Source of the DNA: JANNBN01 sp031430595
Lineage (GTDB): Bacteria > Actinomycetota > Acidimicrobiia > Acidimicrobiales > JANYDT01
DNA length: 58,314 bases
Assembly: GCA_031430595.1 (NCBI GenBank)
Contig: JANPBU010000020.1
Span: 1-58,314, forward strand
Direction of reading: 5' to 3'
Position numbers and translations under genes: made by a program. The notes under the pieces were generated by a model that worked only from the letters and a program-made list of their open reading frames with translations, had not been told where the DNA came from and ran no database searches. The number at the start of each line of letters is the position of its first letter. The first letter of the stretch is position 1. Below, one piece after another: positions 53,223-58,314 of this stretch.

Positions 53223-54719
53223 TTATCGTTTCCCGATGACGGTGCGGGCGCACGGAAGAATGGCGAGGAGTGCTTCATCGTGTCGGCCGTGGAGTGGGCG
53301 GAGTTCGATGCCGAGCCCGGCAGCAACCTGGGTGGTGTCAGCGCAGGCCCGGTCGAGTGCTTCTTCGTCGGATGCGGTGATAGTGACGATGGCTCCGAAG
53401 GAAAGTTCTGCGTGCCCGGCGACGATTTCTTCTTCTCGTTCTTTGACTGCTTGCGCGGCACGGTTGTGGCGTGCCCCGACCCTGAATCCTTTTTCGATTC
53501 GGTGGGCAACATCCGCTTCGATCTTGGTGGCTTGGGCGGTGATAGCCCGTTGCGATTTTGATCGTGGGATCGGCTCGAAGAACACGGTGACCGTCCGGGT
53601 ATGGCCTGCGTAGGTGAGTAGAGGTGCCAACCAGTCGCCTGGCACGTCAAGGCGCGGCCATTCCGTCACCCAATACGACCGGTGCATTGAAGCATCGATT
53701 GTCGTTGTGGTCCGATCGGTACTGATCGACGTTGGCAACACGTTGTTTGGCGATACTGCAACGTCGGACCCAAGGGACCGTTCTCGACGGTCAAGGATCA
53801 TGGCGCAATAGGGGTCGAGACGTAACCTCATTGCCCTGGTCCATTCATCAGGGTCAAGCACGCGGGCCGTGAGTTCCGCAGCAGTGAGCCGCTGCACCAA
53901 CGTGCGGGTTTCTGTGAGCAACGTTTCGATGATTGCTTTGTGCCGGTTGCCTCGGTGCCGTTTTTGTAAGCGGACTTTGGATGGGTTCGTTGTGAGGGTC
54001 AGCAACACTTCGTGGCGGGTGGCGGTGGCACCGTGATCACTGAGGAGTTCTTGGTACGAGGTCAACACATCGGGAAGATGTTGGGCGGCGAGGTGGGTGT
54101 CAAGCCAGTGTCGTTGTTGTTCGATGCCCGCCGGTGCCGCCCATTCCGACCATCGCAACGAAGTGATTGTGGGTCGTTCCGAAACGAAGCCGTGTAGCAC
54201 TTTGCCCCACTGGGCTAGCTGGTAGTCCTGCGCGTCGGGTTCAAGCAACCCGAACTGTCGACCGGCAACACGGACGGTGATCGCGTACAGCCCAGCTCGT
54301 CGTTCCCGAATGACTGCCACCGGGCCTTGGAGATCAACACCAAATGTCGACGGGTCAATGCTGAGAAGTTCTTGGCGTGCAAGTGGAGGCGGCAACTGCT
54401 TCGGGTTCGTCGTTGGACCCAGCAGCGGTAACGGACGCAACCATGTTTGGGTTCCTGTGCCTTGTCGTGCGGATCTGAGGACCGTGGGGAGTTGATGCAG
54501 GATTGGTTCCCCGGTGTAGCGGCCAAGGGCGATCCCAGCGAAGGCAGCAACGATAAGCGCACCGAGCAATACTGAAACGAACACCATCGACACCGCACCC
54601 ACAAGCGCCCCCGCACAGCCAACGACAAGTTGAACGGTTGAGAGCCCGAGAAACACGCCGGTGTTATCGATCGGCGAAATCCGGTACCACGTACGCGTAG
54701 GAGCAGTCGTCGCTGTCAT
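53223..54719 (-). CDS. SCO6880-like conjugation protein
   Basis: 498 residues. Two N-terminal membrane segments (VQLVVGCAGALVGAVSMVFV, LLGALIVAAFAGIALGRY) then a long soluble region (GPVAVIRERRAGLYAITVRV, VLLTLTTNPSKVRLQKR, WVTEWPRLDVPGDWLAPLL). This is the SCO6880 family, which couples PrgI/VirB3-like anchors to a VirB4 N-terminal domain in actinobacterial type IV secretion. Overlaps the VirB6-like gene by 4 bases. Confidence 0.88.
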   Translation of the reverse strand: MTATTAPTRTWYRISPIDNTGVFLGLSTVQLVVGCAGALVGAVSMVFVSVLLGALIVAAFAGIALGRYTGEPILHQLPTVLRSARQGTGTQTWLRPLPLLGPTTNPKQLPPPLARQELLSIDPSTFGVDLQGPVAVIRERRAGLYAITVRVAGRQFGLLEPDAQDYQLAQWGKVLHGFVSERPTITSLRWSEWAAPAGIEQQRHWLDTHLAAQHLPDVLTSYQELLSDHGATATRHEVLLTLTTNPSKVRLQKRHRGNRHKAIIETLLTETRTLVQRLTAAELTARVLDPDEWTRAMRLRLDPYCAMILDRRERSLGSDVAVSPNNVLPTSISTDRTTTTIDASMHRSYWVTEWPRLDVPGDWLAPLLTYAGHTRTVTVFFEPIPRSKSQRAITAQATKIEADVAHRIEKGFRVGARHNRAAQAVKEREEEIVAGHAELSFGAIVTITASDEEALDRACADTTQVAAGLGIELRPLHGRHDEALLAILPCARTVIGKR

Positions 54720-56470
54720 TGTTTGTCCGATCCGGAAGTTGCCGGTGGTTGAGCCGTCGTCGATTGCACCGGTGCTGGCCGGTTAAGGGTTCGTGACTTC
54801 GCCAGCGGAACGCTTGTCGCTTCGATGGATGACGAGCGATCGGGGGCAGGTTGAGGCACAAGATGTGCAGACGGTGTCGGCTGGGTAGAACGATTCCCGG
54901 ATGCGTTGACGCTCGCCCTGGGTGCGACCGGGGATGGCGACGGATTTCTGCTCGAAGTCGTCGAAGACCCAGGGCGTAACTTGAGTGTCGGCGTCCGAAT
55001 CACACGAGGCCCACTGACACCCGAACCCGCGTCGCGACCACTCCTTGCACCGTCCGGCTTCAGCCCAGGGGTGTCTGGTGTGCTTTTCGGAGAGGTGGAG
55101 CCTTCACCGATTCCGCCGACACCACTCTCGGCCGATTCCGTTCTGCCTCCCTGTTCATTCTTGGTAGCGGCCCCTGAAGCCGCTGTGTCAGAACCTCCCG
55201 GCCCAGTACTACTTGGCGAGCCGGATACCATCGACGAACCCGAGCCTGCAAGTGTGGCGTCGAATCCGTTCGCGCCGGAAGGGCTTGTTCCCGGCGAAGC
55301 AGAGTCGCCGCCGCCGCTCGGTTGCGTTGCTGCTCCGCCACTTGACGGGGTTCCTCCGCCGGGCTTGGGCTGGTTTCCAGCGGTGCTAGCCGCACGACCA
55401 GGTCTGCCATCCCCACTGTCACCGACCCCACCGCCGGTGCTTGCGGGTGAGGACTTGGAGGAACCACCCCGACCAGACACAGCGCCGGCTGCTACCATCG
55501 CAGGTTTGAGCGCCATCTTGCCACCCGCTGCAGCTAAGAGTGCTCCTCCTCCGGCTTTGGCACCCATCGAACGAGCGACGCCTTCCCCAGCAACGGCCCC
55601 TTCCATCATTGGGATGACCCGCACCAACGCGAAGGGCATGAACGCGGCGAGAAGCAGAATCGCTGAGCCTTGAATCATGGCGACATTGCCGCCTGTCTCG
55701 GTTGCACCTGCCATCAACGATGCTCCCGTCGCAAGCGTGACGGCAATGGCAAGTTTTGAGAAGATCAACGCAACAGCAGTCTCGATTGCTCTGCGTGCAT
55801 AGGAACGTGTCGGTCCCCAAACACGGGTGGCGATAGCAAGTGGCGCGAACATGATCACGAGATAAATCAGTGACGATCGAACAAACAGTTCGAAGCACAG
55901 AAACACGGCTGCGATGATGTATAGCAATGCGAAGATGATGACGAAGATGCCGCCTTGCACGATGCCGTCTTGGGAGTACAACGTCTTCACGGTTTCGTCG
56001 AGACTTGTGGCGTAGTCGGTGATGAGCGGATCAGAAAACTGATCAACCAACGTCAGTAGCGTGTAGCAAAGGAACCCAAAGAACAGTGTCCCGACCACCA
56101 CCGTTGGCAGGTCAATGATCGTGGCTCGAAGGGTTTGCCCGGCTTGGCCAGTGATGAGCCCGTGAATGATCCGAAACAGGAAGAACAACGCAACAAGCGC
56201 AGCGGAAAGCCCAAGAATGGAGGCTTGTATTGGTGCAGCGCCGCTGATTGCACCGCCCGGGGTGAGGGTCGGTTTAATGGTTGCCAGCAACGTCACGAGG
56301 GCATCGGTAACCTTCGATACGGCGTCAGCTAGTAGCCCGGCGATCCATTCGATGATCTTGTCGAACACTGCGTCGGCAACATCGACCACCGCGTTCTTAA
56401 GCGCTGTGACTACATCACCAGGTGTAGGGATGTTGATTGGCCCGATACCAATATCGGCGAGGACAGTCAT
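54716..56470 (-). CDS. VirB6/TrbL-like membrane protein with low-complexity tail
   Basis: 584 residues. About 270 residues with six to seven membrane segments (GLSAALVALFFLFRIIHGLI, LPTVVVGTLFFGFLCYTLLT, FVIIFALLYIIAAVFLCFEL, LLLAAFMPFALVRVIPM), then a tail rich in Ser, Gly, Pro and Thr to the end. VirB6/TrbL forms the inner-membrane pore of the transfer channel. Overlapping genes on both sides. Confidence 0.88.
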   Translation of the reverse strand: MTVLADIGIGPINIPTPGDVVTALKNAVVDVADAVFDKIIEWIAGLLADAVSKVTDALVTLLATIKPTLTPGGAISGAAPIQASILGLSAALVALFFLFRIIHGLITGQAGQTLRATIIDLPTVVVGTLFFGFLCYTLLTLVDQFSDPLITDYATSLDETVKTLYSQDGIVQGGIFVIIFALLYIIAAVFLCFELFVRSSLIYLVIMFAPLAIATRVWGPTRSYARRAIETAVALIFSKLAIAVTLATGASLMAGATETGGNVAMIQGSAILLLAAFMPFALVRVIPMMEGAVAGEGVARSMGAKAGGGALLAAAGGKMALKPAMVAAGAVSGRGGSSKSSPASTGGGVGDSGDGRPGRAASTAGNQPKPGGGTPSSGGAATQPSGGGDSASPGTSPSGANGFDATLAGSGSSMVSGSPSSTGPGGSDTAASGAATKNEQGGRTESAESGVGGIGEGSTSPKSTPDTPGLKPDGARSGRDAGSGVSGPRVIRTPTLKLRPGSSTTSSRNPSPSPVAPRASVNASGNRSTQPTPSAHLVPQPAPDRSSSIEATSVPLAKSRTLNRPAPVQSTTAQPPATSGSDKQ

Positions 56471-57177
56471 TGGTTCATCGATTCGTCATCGAACCCGGTA
56501 AGGACCGATTCAAAAGTTGAAGCGACCGATGCAAGGTTCGGTCTGGCACTGAACCGCCCAGCCGGGTACGGGCCATCAATCACCGACGAGTCATCGAGAC
56601 GCCACATGTTCTGTTCCCATACAAGATCGATCTGCGCGGTCGCATAGTCGTCGAGCGCACCTCGGGTCGGGAAGGACCACAGGCGCAGGAAGAACACATC
56701 GACCGTTGAACTTGTTTTGCTGTGATTGCGGACCCGGGTCTCGATCGGCGCAATACGGAGCAGTAGCCCTTCGAGATCACCCTTCGCCAAGGTCGCTTCC
56801 TGGTGTTTCTCCGAAAGATCACCAAGGCGTTGCATCGAACGTTTCGAGGTGATCTGGTCAGACAAAGCCCGTGCCTTCGCTGGTGATGCTGCGGGGAAGA
56901 GTTGCTCGTCCAGTTCCAAGAACCCCAACGCGGCGACAACGGCAGACTGCTTTGACTGATCCGCCTCCGTCGGCATTGCCGTGGCGATACGTTCTGGGGT
57001 CGTTGAGGCAGTCGCTGTGGCATTTGAGTCGGTTCCAACAAAGACTGTCGTCGACGATTGAGGAGTCGCAACACTCTCTGCTTGGGTTCGCGCTGGCGTT
57101 GGTTTCAGGAACGTCCATGCGGTTGTGCCGATGAGCACGGTCGCCACGAGACCTGCGGCGATGGTTGAGCGCCGCAT
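56467..57177 (-). CDS. Membrane-anchored conjugation protein
   Basis: 236 residues from ATG 57177 (3 bases from the pilin-like stop). One N-terminal anchor (STIAAGLVATVLIGTTAWTF), a Ser/Thr-rich linker and an alpha/beta domain with VDVFFLRLWSFPTRGALDDY, AQIDLVWEQNMWRLDDSS. In this position the genes of other systems encode a VirB8/TcpC-like protein; the fold could be similar (inference). Confidence 0.7.
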   Translation of the reverse strand: MRRSTIAAGLVATVLIGTTAWTFLKPTPARTQAESVATPQSSTTVFVGTDSNATATASTTPERIATAMPTEADQSKQSAVVAALGFLELDEQLFPAASPAKARALSDQITSKRSMQRLGDLSEKHQEATLAKGDLEGLLLRIAPIETRVRNHSKTSSTVDVFFLRLWSFPTRGALDDYATAQIDLVWEQNMWRLDDSSVIDGPYPAGRFSARPNLASVASTFESVLTGFDDESMNQ

Positions 57178-57179
57178 GG

Positions 57180-57494
57180 TTACGCGCCTGCCGATCCGAA
57201 GAGTTTGTTCACGATCGTTACCGCAAGGCCGGAGAGTAGAGCGCCGATGATTCCACCGAGTACCCAGTTCTTTCCGGAGACGGCGTAACCAGAGTTCCCC
57301 CACTTCGACCACGTCCACGAACCGGCCCCGTAGATGATCGAGCCAACAGAGAGCGTTAGTGAGAGATACATGCCCCACTCAAGGAGATTCTGCATCAGTT
57401 CAGCGCCCGGAAAGTCTTTCGATGGGGTGACTGGGTCGATCTGGGCGACGATCGACGAAAAGTATGGGTACGGAGAACTTGGAATGGCAAACAT
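57180..57494 (-). CDS. Pilin-like (VirB2/TrbC-type) membrane protein
   Basis: 104 residues from ATG 57494; the frame to 57599 is not used because the family starts here. Two hydrophobic segments (LEWGMYLSLTLSVGSIIYGA, GIIGALLSGLAVTIVNKLFG), connected by a short basic loop, the VirB2 plan. First gene of the leftward conjugation operon. Confidence 0.7.
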   Translation of the reverse strand: MFAIPSSPYPYFSSIVAQIDPVTPSKDFPGAELMQNLLEWGMYLSLTLSVGSIIYGAGSWTWSKWGNSGYAVSGKNWVLGGIIGALLSGLAVTIVNKLFGSAGA

Positions 57495-57750
57495 GGCGGG
57501 CCCCTCGTGCAGGCAAAAGCGGAGTACGTCTCCATGACCCCTAATCGCCACCGCTCCGCTGGGAACGAACCCGTTCGGCAAAGATCTGCGCACGAACAAT
57601 GTCGCTGCCGAATAGGAGACCGTGAACGCAACTCCTCGCCGAGCATGTTCCGACGGTGCCGAGCCAATTCACATTTCCGAATCGCTCACAGCGCTTGTTC
57701 AACTGCTGTGCAATGCATGTGACGCGATTCCCAAGGAACGGAGCAACCTA

Positions 57751-58086
57751 ATGAGCAGTACCCGAGTAGCCATCAACCGAGTCGTCATAGCTGGGCGAGC
57801 CGTCACCGATCCGATCACCAAAACCGTCAAATCACCGCACGGCGAAACAACCCTGACGACGTTCTCGATCCGAACCGCGAAAGACACCTATGTCGGCAGC
57901 GTAATCATGGAAATCCACGCCTGGTCCCGTGCCGCAGCCCAAGCCACTCACGTCACCAAAGGCCGAACCGTCGCCATCGACGGCCAACTCACCCAAAACG
58001 AATACCTCGGAGCCGACGGTCGCAAACAAACCCGCACTGCGATCAGAGCCGAACGACTACAACTCCTCGATGAAGCCGAGATTTAG
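57751..58086 (+). CDS. ssb: Single-stranded DNA-binding protein
   Basis: 111 residues; ATG 57751 with GGAGCAACCTA upstream. OB fold: INRVVIAGRAVTDPITKTVK, TFSIRTAKDT, IMEIHAWSRAAAQATHVTKG and VAIDGQLTQNEYLGADGRKQ. Short, without the acidic C-terminal tail of chromosomal SSB, as in many plasmid/ICE versions. Divergent from the conjugation operon; it probably protects transferred single strands. Confidence 0.9.
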   Translation: MSSTRVAINRVVIAGRAVTDPITKTVKSPHGETTLTTFSIRTAKDTYVGSVIMEIHAWSRAAAQATHVTKGRTVAIDGQLTQNEYLGADGRKQTRTAIRAERLQLLDEAEI

Positions 58087-58314
58087 GCACAGGGGGATCA
58101 ATTTGTCCCTTCGCAACCCACCACGAGATTTAGCCAAGAACCTCGGAGTATTCACCCCTTACCTTGTTTTTGCCGGGTGTTTTGGTAGGTTGCCTGGTGA
58201 TTGTCGGATCGGGTTGGGATGGCTTTTTTCCCCTGTCGTTTGATGGCCTGGGGGGTGTTGCTACCAGCCCGTGAGACGTCACGAACTCGCTCATAGGAAC
58301 ATGCCCTTGATGGC

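Noticed and set aside
54906..55673. Plus-strand Pro-rich frame of 255 codons
   Set aside because: Mirror of the Ser/Gly/Pro/Thr low-complexity tail of the VirB6-like gene; not an independent gene.

Overview
The window looks like an accessory region of an actinobacterial chromosome, most likely from the class Acidimicrobiia or a neighbour (inference). The signs are a DUF222/HNH-type endonuclease end, an F420-type DDN nitroreductase, a SCO6880-type conjugation module, frequent GTG/TTG starts and moderately high GC. No intact tRNA, rRNA or CRISPR array was seen, and no housekeeping operon. Several genes are intact, but many are visibly broken: frameshifts, internal deletions and truncated family fragments.

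Layout. 1-2.6 kb: the end of an HNH endonuclease, a decayed amidohydrolase, small unknown genes and a P-loop kinase. 2.7-9.6 kb: a complete four-gene Wadjet type I anti-plasmid system, jetABCD, read leftwards with overlapping genes. 10.5-15.6 kb: a tight leftward operon led by an ECF-type sigma factor. It encodes a thioredoxin-like protein, a Tat-exported Cys/Trp-rich protein, small membrane proteins, a secreted protein, an S1 serine protease and a META-like protein. I do not recognise it as a described system. 15.7-22.6 kb: a graveyard with a relaxase-like tail, a pirin with an internal deletion, an integrase stub, a methyltransferase stub and an ATPase remnant, interspersed with intact MarR, pentapeptide-DinB, SnoaL, DUF1579-like and ABM genes. 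22.9-25.4 kb: a secreted trio of unknown, YHYH and PEBP proteins. 25.4-28.6 kb: zinc-ribbon/NERD-like remnants, an intact DDN nitroreductase and a coiled-coil protein.

28.8-33.1 kb holds a second unusual operon, with ATGA and GTGA gene overlaps: an HD-domain phosphohydrolase carrying its own cyclic-nucleotide-binding-like domain, a stand-alone cyclic-nucleotide-binding-like protein, and a nucleotide-transporter-like membrane protein with a helical tail. The parts suggest a nucleotide-signal-controlled effector system (inference). 33-43 kb repeats several families from the first part (PLP enzyme with DDN, SnoaL, DinB, a Cys-cluster protein), together with a DUF4143 ATPase, a peptidoglycan-binding DUF3298 protein, a frameshifted hipBA and a YoeB remnant. 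43-49 kb carries ankyrin and membrane NERD proteins, a broken secreted protein, an unknown 349-residue protein and an AAA ATPase.

At 49.56-49.64 kb a tmRNA-like (or tRNA-like) 3' end lies just before a strong terminator, without the rest of the RNA gene. This is what an integration scar looks like. To its right, up to the window edge, sits an apparently intact mobile-element module: an AbiE toxin-antitoxin pair, then VirB4-like, small, SCO6880-like, VirB6/TrbL-like, lipoprotein/VirB8-position and pilin-like genes, and a divergent single-stranded DNA-binding protein. The last 230 bases hold nothing recognisable. Wadjet on the left, decayed conjugation genes in the middle and a live-looking conjugation module on the right suggest a region shaped by repeated element arrival, decay and defence.
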